A stretch of 64,000 nt of DNA from Scolanthus callimorphus. Its lineage: Eukaryota; Cnidaria; Anthozoa; Actiniaria; Edwardsiidae. Position numbers and translations under genes: made by a program. The notes under the pieces were generated by a model that was not told where the DNA came from, ran no database searches, and was given only the letters and a program-made list of their open reading frames with translations. Each line of letters opens with the position of its first letter. Position 1 is the stretch's first letter. The stretch lies in NCBI GenBank assembly GCA_033964015.1, contig CM066912.1, positions 12,931,399 to 12,995,398 of the forward strand, given 5' to 3'. Shown here piece after piece: positions 1-10,705 of the stretch.

Positions 1-366
1 CTTAGTGTCTCACTTGTTCTTTCCCTCGCCCGTAATGAGTTCTCATCTCAAGCTCATTTTAATTAGCGTTGCAGGAGTTTGTATCCATAGAATCTTTCCG
101 TTTTGCAGTTCTAGATTAGCCGGTCTGTAAACTATAGTCACCTGTGATTGTCATTGAGTGGCATAATAGCCGAACTGTTGGCTGTTTTGAGGTCGAGTAG
201 CTTCTCTTTGCTGCTTTAGTTTTGCATGAAAAAAAAAATGCTCATGACTCGATTTCCAGGAACTCTGTAAGCTTTTGCTTAAAAATAAGCAAATTTTCGC
301 CATTTGATCTTCTATTTGCGATCCTCAGTTCTAAAACTCATGAATAGTCAATCAGGCAAACACAAT

Positions 367-712
367 GAAAATCAGGACCATGAAGGCCGTTTGTATACCC
401 CGATAGAAATTAGCATTTTGGGGAGTCCATGAATATTTTCAGGGAACAGCTGTTCTGATTGGTTGCCATAACATAATGGTGCTCAATCAGCCAGAAACGA
501 TATAGAACTGCTGCGCACTGAACTGAATCTGATATAGAACTCCGGTGACGTCAGAGTTCTATATCAGATCCAGTTCAGTGAGCACAGTTCTCTATCAAGT
601 TTGGCTCACTGAGCATCAGATGATTGGACAACTCACCAGAACAGCATGTTTCCCCGATAATATTCATGGGGACCCCATCTCTTACAAACGCTCTGTGGTC
701 ATGATTTCCACC
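367..712. repeat. Large imperfect palindrome (foldback/MITE-like)
   Basis: The two halves are reverse complements around a centre near 548. The left half contains GATATAGAACTG...CTGATATAGAACTCC and the right half AGAGTTCTATATCAGATC...CAGTTCTCTATC. Matching continues outward through the AACAGCTGTTCTG region and the GGGGAGTCCATGAATATT / AATATTCATGGGGACCCC pair to about 367 and 712. No coding potential is evident; the 67-codon reading frame at 545-748 is a by-product. Most likely a non-autonomous DNA element or foldback; a target duplication was not resolved. Confidence 0.8.
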
Positions 713-1495
713 TTTTCCCGTAACCTACGATATAAGAACGCATATTAGAAATGAATACGTGCATTTTGTAAAACGATAGTTCATTTATCACATTTATTAA
801 TTTTCGGTGGCCATGATTTAAACATCCAACAACGACTCCGGCAGTGCCGACCACCCTTCTGTGAACATTTCGTGAAACGAGCCAAAACGGACATCTTTGA
901 CAATTATTTGGTAATACTTGAGTTGAATTGGGCTCAAAATCATGACAGATAAACTAATTAAACTCACCCGTCCAAGTTACTCTACTTGGCGAGTCCGTAC
1001 GAACCGCACTGCTTTGTTAAACGAGAATGAATGGGCAAATTGCATATGATGCATTACGCGCATGACAAAGAAAATTTCGTCAAAGAAATTTGAATCATAA
1101 AAGAATAAAAAAACAATAGGAAACACTGCCCCCGAAACTAATGACATAGCCCTTTCTTTACAAAAGCCAATCAGAAAGCCCTAGCATTATTATAGGTATC
1201 GCTGGTATCGCTAATACATTCATTTCATGTCTATGACATTTGAACGGCATTTCTTTGCTCATCATTATTATAGGTAAATAAATGACAGCTATTCCAAAGG
1301 GAATTCTTCTCTTTTTGAAAGTCATGTAATTATGAACAGACCTTTTGTCCCAACACAGAAGATATGTCAATAATACAACTTGAAGCCAGTCTATATCAGA
1401 TTTCCTATTCTCGATTTCAATGAAGTAGTTCTCACAAATTTATTTCCTTTTTTTAACTAGCTTGGAATTATAAATTATTACTGGCAACCGTTTTA
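713..1495. other. No gene recognised
   Basis: AT-rich sequence with only short frames on either strand. I see no protein family, RNA gene or repeat structure here. Confidence 0.5.
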
Positions 1496-1614
1496 GAAGT
1501 AGTTTACAAAACTCGCTCGTCGTGTTTTATCGGCAGATAGAAACACTCGGCTTCCTCTCGTGTTTCTATCTGCCGATAAAACACTCCAGCTCGTTTTGTA
1601 AACATTACTTATAA
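1490..1614. repeat. Short palindromic element
   Basis: The left arm GTTTTATCGGCAGATAGAAA at about 1523-1545 is mirrored by TTTCTATCTGCCGATAAAAC at about 1562-1583. The outer parts also pair (AGTTTACAAAA with TTTTGTAAACATT). The loop is about 10 bp. It would fold into one long hairpin and is typical of MITE or foldback elements. Confidence 0.85.
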
Positions 1615-1847
1615 AATGGATATGTAGTTGAGATTATTATGTCCTCTCCAGCTTTCTGAGGCCGTCATTTCCGAATTTTTGTACTAATCCAAGCTCTTTC
1701 TCTTTTTGAATGAAATTCTCAACGCTGCTATCTTGAAGACACGTTTGACTGGTTTTGGCCACCGACCAATCACAACTCCTTCAGACTTGCGTAACGCAAC
1801 GTGAGTCACACACTTACTGTATTTTGTCACGTAAAGTAGAGTTTGAT

Positions 1848-1979
1848 AATAAATAACTTATTAGACATTTTAGCTTACAATAAAGCTGGAATATTTTTTC
1901 TCGTCTTTGTATACTGCAGAGTCGAAAAAATATCCAGCGATATTGTACACTAAAATGTCCAATTAGATATATTTATTGG
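1848..1979. repeat. Short palindromic element
   Basis: ATAAATAACTTATTAGACAT near the left end is reverse-complementary to ATGTCCAATTAGATATATTT near the right end. The inner pair is CTGGAATATTTTTTCTCG with CGAAAAAATATCCAG. About 130 bp in total, non-coding, MITE-like. Confidence 0.8.
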
Positions 1980-2141
1980 CACGGTGTAAATATTATTTTA
2001 CATAGGCGTAACTCCAATAATAATTAATAATAAAAATACATAGATTTCTTTCATAATAGTTTGTTTTTCTTTCCCTTCTTCACAGAGTTTTCATTCATTT
2101 CTATTTATCATTGGTCGGTAGCGTTATCTTACATGGCTTTC

Positions 2142-2665
2142 TTAATAAGGTTTTTTTCTGTTAAGCATACTTTCTTGGATGTAATAAGCCGTTTTTCTCT
2201 GTATGACCTGCCCGATTTTCATGTTCATGATTTTTAAAAAGGCCTTTACGGAAGATACTGTGTCTAGATCAACGCCTGTGTGGATTTTAAAGGAATTGTA
2301 AAGTTCATTTCGACGATTTTTGTATGCTGGACATTTGATGAGGAAGTTCTCCTCGTCTTCCATGCCCTTTTTGCAGACGGGGCAGATCCGTTGAAAGGGT
2401 TCAAGATAGGGTCTGGCATGTTGGTCTGTTTCAATGGTTAATTTGTGGTTACTTAATGGAAACTTTGATAGGGCGATTCTATGGACGATATTATCGATAT
2501 TTCTTAGTTTATTACTCTGATGGGAGTCTTTTCTACTATCGTCGTGTAGTGCTGTAAGCCAGGTTTGGAATTGAATGTCTTCGAGTCGTTGTCATATACT
2601 ATTCATGTGGTATTGTAAGGAAGCGGTGTCAAGTCCGGAGTACCATATGTTCCCCATGGCTGCCC
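2142..2665 (-). pseudogene. LINE reverse-transcriptase C-terminal tail (fragment)
   Basis: Reading the minus strand from about 2665 down to 2142 gives one frame broken by a single TGA near 2594. It contains LSNHKLTIETDQHARPYLEP followed by CPVCKKGMEDEENFLIKCP. That is the usual cysteine/histidine zinc-binding tail (CxxC...H...C with an EDE motif) found after the RT domain in jockey/CR1-type non-LTR retrotransposons. No fingers-palm RT motifs are present, so this is a 5'-truncated dead copy. Upstream of 2665 the sequence becomes CpG-rich and unrelated. Family assignment is by motif recognition; the clade is unknown. Confidence 0.8.
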
Positions 2666-3470
2666 CGGGCTCGAATCTTAGAATACGCATGCGCAGTAGT
2701 GCCTAGTCAACCGGATGTCGCGTGTCTGTTTCATTCGAACACACGGCGGAGAAATTATGTTCAAACATGGCAGTTTTGATTGGCTCTTACAAAAGTTCTC
2801 ATCATGTGATCAAAGAGCACAACCACAAAATGGCGGGCCGTGGTCGTGAATATCATCTTGTGGTGCGAAATATGCCGAAGTTTCGAGAAAATTGAAGGCA
2901 TTTTGAACGTTTCCGACAACTTAGACGCCAATTTCCCTCGCTGTGGGTCTTTAAAGTTGGAAAATTTAAGATGGAGGATGGTATTATCTCGAAGTTTTCC
3001 TCAAGAAACGACCATGTGGTTTCAAGTCCGAAGACTTTCGACTTCAAGTCGGTAAGGTTAGAATTTTATGACATTTTTTCTTTACTGTTTTATATCTATC
3101 ACTCTAAGCGTGTATATCTATCACTCTAATATTCAAATTCTGTTTGCATTTTCTTAAAGCTGGAGATGTTATTCATTAACTGTAGTAACACCAAAAACAA
3201 ATTCCCATTGGAGCCTGTAAAAATAATTTTCAAAGCTGAAAAAAGTAGTGCAAACACAAGAAAAATGTTGTCAATTTCATTCCACTATCATTTCCCAGTG
3301 TTTGGTAGGAACTTTGAAATTCATTTTCGGTGTTTGGTGTTATTAGAAACGGATTTGTTTTCACAAGATATTAAAAACAATGCAAATTAATTATCTTGGT
3401 ACAATATTTTTGTCCACTGCTTACTCAAACTGCTGGCGGATTCCTTCTTAAATATTTATAACAGTCTTAC
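2666..3470 (+). other. Unassigned segment with a possible small first exon
   Basis: No family recognised. One detail: an ATG at 2971 opens 27 codons ending exactly at a consensus donor (TCG followed by GTAAGG at 3052), which would suit a first exon of a plus-strand gene. No partner exon could be found, so this is only a possibility. The RAG1-like gene on the other strand has no visible continuation here. Confidence 0.2.
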
Positions 3471-6400
3471 GTTCTCAAGAGGAACTTCAAGCAGCGTTTC
3501 ATGAACAATGTTGTGAAAAAACTTTTGACGTGACGTCTTGGCACCATCTGCAACAAAGTTCTTGTGATCCCTTTTCAGGTTGTCCAAGCTTCTCTCTGCT
3601 ACAGCTGTGTGGCAGTCCTTGATTAAATCCTTGGTTCCAAGACACCAGAGACAGAAGTATTTGCCTGGCATAAAAAAGGTAGTGCTATTGTTTATTGTAG
3701 ACCCATTTGTAGATGATCAGCAGTTTGCAAAAATTATGACATCATACTCATATTATCACCATGTAGACAAGGCTTTTTGGGGGAGGCTTTTAGACACAAT
3801 TAGTCTATAAATTTAGATATTTGCTCTGAAACATGTTTTCACCCATAATCAGCTACAAAAACCTTTGTTATCCTAAGCATTAATGCTAGAAACCATCCTA
3901 TGGTATTCTTGATATGATTGTTTGTATATTGAGATACTAAGATGTCCTGGTTTTTGCAAACCGCTGTATGACAAAAATACTAAATTAGAGCTAGCTGTAA
4001 AAAGTGTGAGCAGGAAATTAATTATTATAATGCTGCTCTCCTCAAATGTGGCGTAATGTTGATAACACATTGGTAAAAAAATCCAAATCATAGATAGCCT
4101 TTTACTAGTTGTACTTGAACACATGACGGGGCCCTGGGCACTGCGTTTATATGATGCAGACAGTATCAATGTCAATTTCTTCCTACAAAGAGGTGGAAAC
4201 ACTTTACCTGATGCACCAGCAATTCCAAAGAACTTGCAAATAAGCTCATAGTCACCAAACAAAATGGGAACAATCTTCTTGCCACTATCAGGAAACAAGA
4301 AACAAAATGGTCACTGATATGCTTAATAAACATGATCTAATAGCACTTGCTTTTTATTATTTTAAAAGCAACTTGCCACCAGTTATCACTTGAAAGCTCC
4401 TTGATTTGCTCCTTGTACAAAATCATTGTTGTCCATAAATTGCTCCATGAAACTTTCGCCTCAAACAGCAAAAATATGACGGTATTCTTCATAGAATTTG
4501 GATGTTCCAGATTGGCAATTTTAAAGGCCATTTTAAAGCTGCCTCCACCAGCATCACCCCCTATCTTGACATAAATAGTGTCATCCTCCATCCCCGTATG
4601 AGTCATCAGTCTGTTAGCCCTATAAACAAACAAGGGACAAAATATTAATGTATTGGTCACATGAGATGCATCACCCATCAGGGCATTAATTAATCATCAG
4701 GAATAAGAAAGGAATAATACTTAAAGAATTAGGAGTTTGGCATTTCTGAGCTGATAGTGAATAAGGAGTCTTTGACAAGCTTGCTATCAGCTCATTGGAA
4801 TCGAGAGTGAGTAATTTTATTGTTTTACTATAAACCAACTAGTTGATCCAAAAATAGTGATACATATACCATTATAAATATTCTTATAAAGAATCACCAG
4901 CACACTACTTGCTATCTAGATAGAAGTAGCTCAGTCAATCAAATTGCAGCTTTACTCATAGATCACAACTTGGTTTATACTTAATGCTATTAAACTGAGT
5001 TATCTTACTCCTGATTCTTTGACAAATGCAGCTTAATGAATCCTGGAAGGTCTTTTACATAGCAGCAAGGCCCTTCCCTTATCTCAGTCCCCTTCCCACT
5101 GCCACTTGTGAACTGGAATGGCATCATTTCACTCTCTAGGATGCTGGGGTCAGTAATGTTGTGTATCTGTTCTCTTTGTTTGTTTTCGGATTCACATATC
5201 ATGCCCCAACTATTCATCCATCTAAAAGTGTATGAAAATAGAATTAATAAGAATTAACATTAACAATTTTAGCTTAGTTTGGACAACTCATTTAGTCCAA
5301 TTATTTACGTAATTATGTGAGATTTTTGCAACCAAATCATAGGTACTTTAGTGTTTGTATTAAAAAGAATTATGAAGGGCTTGCAATTGCTTACTATTTT
5401 CATTTGCCTTTCATGAATAAGTCATAGCAAAATATGAAATTTTACTTTGGCTTTTTTGATTTTACATAAACTTAAGGGATTTGCTATATTTACACTGGGT
5501 AATAATGTTGAATAATTTACCATAATTATAATTATGAACAAACTTGCCTACTAACCTACTAACCTGATTTTCCTCATTCTGTACCAGGTATCGCCCAAAT
5601 CTGCCTTCATTGCCAACATGTCACCTTCTGGGATCACAATCTTGAAGTCTTTACCAAGAGCGTCCTTTAGGAGGGCTTGCCGTTCATCTGAACCCAAGGC
5701 CTTTATCTCATCACGCAACTGGACATTATTATCACCAGAAGACACTTGTTCTCTCATTCTTCCTATGAACTTTGTTCGCTCACGCACGGTTCTCTGACTA
5801 GCAGCACTAGACGAAATTATTGGGCATGTCCGCTTTACAACTTCAATGGGCTGCAATTTTGAAACATTCTTGCTTTTATATTTATGACTAGGTATCCAAA
5901 ATTGCATTTGCATTATTTTTGTAATTCCACAATAAGAATCCAGAATTTGACTTTTTGGAGAAAGCGATTATGTATATTGAATGCAAAACTGCCCATATTC
6001 AAGGGCATAAAATTATGGGATGAAAAGCTTAAAAATACCAGGGGCATAATACAATTTTAGTCGTTAGCTCAACTAATTTTAGTACATTTCTCACCTGTCC
6101 ACCTGTTGGAAATAGTGCTGTTTTACCATCTTCAGACTGCTGCATTAGCCTCCTTAACACAAACAAGCCAATCTCCTTCATGGCAGGGGTCACAACTCCC
6201 CCTGGCATCTCGAGTATATCCTTGGCAGTTATGCCCGAGGGTTGCTCAATCATATTTAGAGGTTGCTCAATGATATTTTGAGGTGGGGTTGCAGTCTGTG
6301 CAAGGGTGGGAACTGTTCCCTCTTGAGTACAACAATCATGGCCATTATACTGCTCCAGTGTTACACCCTTTTGACAATGGGGGCATTTTAATCTGAGACC

Positions 6401-6676
6401 TGCTATCACATCAACCAGAACCATTGGTGCTGCTTCAACAAACGATGAGTCACCTTTCGTTTTACAAATTGGACAACTGATGTCCCAGCTAGTAAACGCG
6501 AAAGAGAGACATGCTGCGCAGAAAATATGAGGCTTGGTGCACTTTGTTTGAACCGGTTGATCTAGTACCTCTTTACAGATGGGACACAGAAACTCAGGCT
6601 TTAAGAGCGACTCTCTGTAAGGACCGAGTGACTTCGTGAAAATGTGGCACAAGGTTGAAATATTGACCCCCCTCAT
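3471..6676 (-). CDS. RAG1-N-terminus-like transposon-family gene, RING + ZFA zinc fingers (partial, six exons)
   Basis: Six minus-strand exons join without stops or phase conflicts: 6676-6095, 5850-5564, 5221-5009, 4619-4380, 4284-4208 and 3664-3471, about 531 codons. Exon 1 carries a C3HC4 RING (CPICKEVL, CxKPHIFCAAC, CPICK) and then LKCPHCQKGVTLEQYNGHDC, closely resembling the RING plus ZFA module of vertebrate RAG1. Later exons carry IGGDAGGGSFKMAFKIAN, FGDYELICKFFGIAGASG and YFCLWCL, motifs I associate with a repetitive cnidarian protein family. Introns have GT/AG ends. The start at 6676 is the first ATG of the frame but may lie in intron: the stretch just upstream of the RING ends in GGTCCTTACAG, a good acceptor. 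A further exon may lie at 24286-23837. No exon was found below 3471, so the 3' end seems lost. Panchin and Moroz described RAG1-N-terminus-like (N-RAG-TP) mobile elements in molluscs; membership in that group is my inference. Confidence 0.72.
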
Positions 6677-7081
6677 ATTTTATCCAGAGATAGCCTATGG
6701 TATGCTAGTAAACGTGATATATTTTTTATGTTAGAAAAATAAAGCAATGTAGAGAAAATTTCGAAAAACCACCGCCGGGTCGTGAAGCTCAAAAATGACT
6801 AAAACAGCATGCGATCCTACGGTCAAATAACGGAACTCGCGCGAAGGCGCAAAATAAAACTTGCATTTATTTGCATCATAATTTCATTTTAGAGGTATCA
6901 AAGATTTGAATGCACCCAGATGTTTAATTATAGCTAACATTTTAAGTTCTTGGCGAGCACTCAAAGAAGGCTGAAATTTCACATTTTGAAAATCTAAAAT
7001 TTCACTTTATTTTGAAACAATGAAAAATGCAGGCGGTATTATTCAGAATTTATTGAAACTTGGAATTTAACAAGTACTTAA
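6617..7081. repeat. Inverted-repeat copy 1, part A (intronic end next to the RING exon)
   Basis: From CTGTAAGGACCGAGTG at 6617 upward, this segment matches the reverse complement of 23402-23810 at roughly nine bases in ten. Similarity stops exactly at the acceptor-like TTACAG next to the RING exon. Interrupted at 7078-7081 by a TTAA element and resumed at 8326. Confidence 0.88.
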
Positions 7082-8325
7082 GGACGGTGCCTACTAATGT
7101 TACTGCGCATCCTGCTCGCGCATTCTATACGGATTTCTGTATATGTAGCATTTTAATCTTTCAACTTTTTAGATGAGACTCGATGGCGCAGTTGACTAAG
7201 GCGCTAGACGGACTGCAAGTACCCCGGGTTCAGAACTTACTCGAGGCCGTGGAAGTTTTTTTTCTTTTTTCTCCTTTTTTTTTTTTTTTTCTTTGTTTTT
7301 CTCTGTAAATTACCTGCAGTTGGAGCTTTCTTTGGGAAAAAGCCTACAAAAGTTTACATTTAGTAAAAATATCGGGATTTTTCTCTGAGTAAAAGTAGCC
7401 GTAGGTTTGATACTAAAAAGTCTGGATATCTTTACGCAAAAAATACCACAAATGAATCAGAAAACTTAATGTATATTTACTCTTTAAGTTATCTGGGGTA
7501 CATGCCTTTTCATTTCAATAATGTTTGTACAAGACTCGCTTTGAAAATGACAAAAAAGTCGTTGTTATCGTTTGAAAGAGAAGCTGACTTCGTAAGTTCG
7601 CCTTGTTATTTTCATTAATATCGACCTGCTTGTCATTGATTTTGGAATCAAATATACTACATTTTTATCTAAAATCAATATTTAAATTATTTTTAGTCAA
7701 TGCACCACGTAGTCACCTTTATTTTTCCACTTTTCCCCTCTTGCTAAATAGTCGCCATTTTGAATGGCAATTTCTACTCACAGGGGAGGGGTGCGCAGAT
7801 TTGTCACTTAACAATTCTACCTGCTGTCAAAAGGGCATGATATTTCTGAAAATTGCGTGGCTACCCCTATATTTTTTTACATCAATCGAAAATATAAAAC
7901 CTCCGCAGTGTATTTGCAATTTTTTAACGTGCGAAAAATATGCTGAGGCTATTTTTTAACGCATAAAGTAGCTGGTGTCAGATGTAGATTTTTGGTCTTT
8001 AGTAGAAATGTTAACCCCTAAAATACTTTTAAAAGCCGAAATGTACAATTATTTGTTATGGAATCCAACAAATGTAATAAGAGCTGCTGATTTTACGAGC
8101 GAAAGTAGAATTTAAATCAAACTATCGAGAAAAAATAATTTTTTCGTTATTTGTAAAAAAAACCCGCTAATTCTGCTTTTTTAGGGTGTTGGGGATGGCT
8201 TATCTCGAAAACTTGCGTGGGTACCCTACCCTTTTTTATCGGAAATGAATAGCCTTTCACATTACCTTTCATTGCCACATAGTCATTAAGTGCGAAAAAT
8301 ATACTCGTTTTTGTAGGCACCGTCC
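7082..8325. mobile_element. TTAA-flanked DNA element with 13-bp TIRs
   Basis: The left end is GGACGGTGCCTAC at 7082 and the right end is its exact reverse complement, ending at 8325. Both sides are flanked by TTAA (7078-7081 and 8326-8329). The inverted copy at 23398-23401 holds a single TTAA between the same flanks (AACAAGTAC / GATATATTTAGC), so it is a natural empty site. At 1244 bp with no convincing ORF this is a non-autonomous element; the 118-codon frame at 7603-7959 looks accidental. Kolobok and piggyBac superfamilies both target TTAA; the TIR alone does not decide. Confidence 0.92.
7177..7247 (+). tRNA. tRNA-like sequence inside the TTAA element (probable pseudogene or Pol III head)
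   Basis: Seventy-one bases with TGGCGCAGTTGACTAAGGCG (A-box-like, with a GCGC/GCGC D stem) and GGTTCAGAACTT (degenerate B box). The terminal heptamers GACTCGA and TCGAGGC pair at six of seven positions, but the anticodon and T stems are poor. It is followed by a T-rich tract. Best read as a decayed tRNA or a tRNA-derived promoter captured by the element. Confidence 0.5.
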
Positions 8326-8831
8326 TTAAGATATATTTAGCCCGGGTATAAAAATTATTCTTGGAAAACATATCTGAGACGAGAACGGGTACACTCAATT
8401 TACCCTAATTAAGCCAATTTTCTCGCGGAACTGTAAACAATCTCCTAAGAAAGATCCTGAGAAATCTCACCTTTTTCCAGAAAGAAGCCAGAAATATACT
8501 AGATTTACAGCTTACCATTTATAAGAAACGCCGTGGAGATAAACTACGGGTCGTGTATTTGTACTTTTGCTTTCTTGCCGCTGACATTACGAAGAATTTT
8601 TGTCGGCAAACAAAGTCAAAATCTTCCATATGGCGTGTTTTTCCCACGCTCACTGCTTACTCTTGTACAGCTTGTTTGTCGCAATAAAAACTTTTTTGTA
8701 TATTCAAACACTAAAGGAGTAACTTCTGAGGTTCAGAAAGACTGTTCAAACGATTTAGCTAGCTATTTCGTTCTCTGATTTCTCCGTAGCTAGCTGTAGA
8801 TAAAGTGCAGGCAACCGACTCATTAGACAAA
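8326..8831. repeat. Inverted-repeat copy 1, part B
   Basis: Continues part A after the TTAA insertion. TATCTGAGACGAGAACGGGT and GATTTCTCCGTAGCTAGCTG here are mirrored at 23340-23360 and 22920-22940. Similarity ends at about 8831 (and 22886). No coding potential supported. Confidence 0.88.
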
Positions 8832-9136
8832 ATGAAGGCAATTAACGTTTGTCACGCAATATTCTCGCACGTGGAAGGGACAGTGCGTTTGTCACAATAA
8901 ATATCATTTGTTTCTATCATTATACTCTACCTTGATCTAAAGAATCCTGTGGCCTAAAGAGATATCTCTTTGAAGAATTCAGGCGCGTGTCTTCTCGTCT
9001 GACATTCATGGCAAAGAAGAAAATGACGCGTGTCCGCACTAAATTCCTGCGTCCTCGGAGTTGTGTCATTTTGTAAAAACAATAAAATCAAAATGTGACA
9101 GCGATTTCTTTTTCTGCGGAATACTGAAAATTGTAC
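8832..9136. other. No gene recognised
   Basis: AT-rich gap between the inverted-repeat copy and the Kolobok element's target site. Nothing identified. Confidence 0.5.
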
Positions 9137-9325
9137 TTAAAGGGGCAGTGTCACCGACCACCCCCTCTATGCAACGCAAGCTACGGTCACCAAATTCAAA
9201 TGTGCCGAATGTAGCCGCATGCCAAATTGCGGGCTCGTGTTATTGAAAGTGCGGGCGATACGAGCGATTATTCTCACATCCAACAGTGGTCTTCGTTGTT
9301 TTATTCATACATTTGTAGTCTTAAT

Positions 9326-10705
9326 ATGGCGTCAGATTCAGAAGCGGACACTTCAGATTCTCTCGAATTATCTAGGAGGTCGAGGAGGTAAGTGGACAAG
9401 TGCGGTGAAAGCCAGTTTTAAAGTGAGTTTTTTGACGACGAAGACGAATGCTAACGCTGGACTGTACTTCGCATTTCTTCTCAGCCAGCAAAAGCTCGTG
9501 GCAGACGAAGCGCTGTATATGCAAAGCCGGGAACAGGAAATGTGCAAGCCACTGCAGGTGTGGGAGAGGCAGAACACCGTGCCAAAATAAAGTAAGTTCA
9601 CAGAATTTGTCTATGAAGCACGTGGTGTCGACGGACGAAGGTCTCGAGAATTTTGCAGGAAACAGTTCTCTCACCTTGAACTAGCTGCTTTACTATAAAA
9701 GAGCACTTTAGAATTGATCTTAAAAATAACTTAACTGTTACCCAGGTCCAGATTACCGCTCCTCGAGCAGCAGAAGTTGCTGTTCTTCGAGAGACAGAGG
9801 AAAACGAGAGGAAACAAGAGAACACACAAGTAAAGGTGAGTTTCTTCACACAAAAACAAAACACCGCGCCGCCCATTGGCGGCGCCAAATATGTTTTTGT
9901 CGAGATTAGTAAACTTTGTCCAGTTTAATCACAAATCAGAGCAAAGCTTTAATTTAGCTTTATTTCTAGCTACAAAAATATTAATTAAACTGAATATTAT
10001 TTACTACAACTACTCGTGCTGCTGATGCTGGTCAAAATGATCTGGTCTAGTTGTTTCATTTGAAATTTGCTGGCAGCATGAAGTGATCTCATACAATTTT
10101 ACTTACTGTAGGAACTCATTGCAACCTTGGACGAGGCAATGGTTAGGAAACTGGCAGTGAAAAGTTGTCAAAGAGGAATAGGGAGCCTGGACTTCATAAA
10201 CTCACTCCTTATTTCCGAAGATGATGATGATAATCCAGACCCATATTCAGTTGTTACCATAAGGTCAACAGCTTCCACATCAGCATCTACATCTGCTACA
10301 TCAACTGGAACACCATCTACAGCCTCCACAGGCCCGCCTCCTCCACCTTCTACTCCTCCACCTGCTTGGTGTAAATGTGGTCGGTGTAGGCATATGCAAA
10401 CAGAAATCGAGAACAAGTGCTGTGGGGTCGAGGTATGCATCACACTTGGTGGCAGATTTCGTAAATTGTGCTTGGATGCAGAGGTGCTGCAGCTCCTTGT
10501 CAGGGACCGGGCTGACATTCGAAATGACAGGGAAGATACAAGCACCCGCTCATATAGAAAAGCAGCGTACAGGGCCTAAACCCTTGACAGATATGGCTAC
10601 TTGGGCAAGGGCAACCGGAAGGTAGCACCATCCTGTGTTGTGTGGGCTATAAGAGGGGCATATCGCTCCAATACTGGCGTTTACATGGGTTACAGGGCAC
10701 ATTAG
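9326..10705 (+). pseudogene. CXC zinc motif + P2X7-ballast-like protein (one in-frame stop)
   Basis: Four exons fit in phase: 9326-9387, 9489-9591, 9746-9835, and 10112 onward, each bounded by GT/AG. Exon 1 encodes an acidic MASDSEADTSD start. Exon 2 gives CICKAGNRKCASHCRCGRGR and then TPCQN, a cysteine-rich CXC motif of the MSL2/tesmin type. Exon 4 is Ser/Thr/Pro-rich and then enters WCKCGRCRHMQTEIEN, CCGVEVCI, KLCLDAEVLQLLVRDRADIR and SYRKAAYR, the zinc-binding cytoplasmic ballast domain of P2X7. A TAA at 10577-10579 interrupts the domain; the same frame continues with LDRYGYLGKGNRKVAPSCVV to a stop at 10703-10705. There are no transmembrane segments, so it is not an ion channel. Exon 2 requires the second AG of a CAGCCAG acceptor. 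DNA binding is plausible from the CXC motif but is inference. Confidence 0.85.

Noticed and set aside
7603..7959. 118-codon ORF in the TTAA element
   Set aside because: Low-complexity AT-driven hydrophobic frame, no domain.
9326..10705. P2X7 ion channel gene
   Set aside because: Only the cytoplasmic ballast-like domain is present, with a CXC motif; no transmembrane or ATP-binding part exists.
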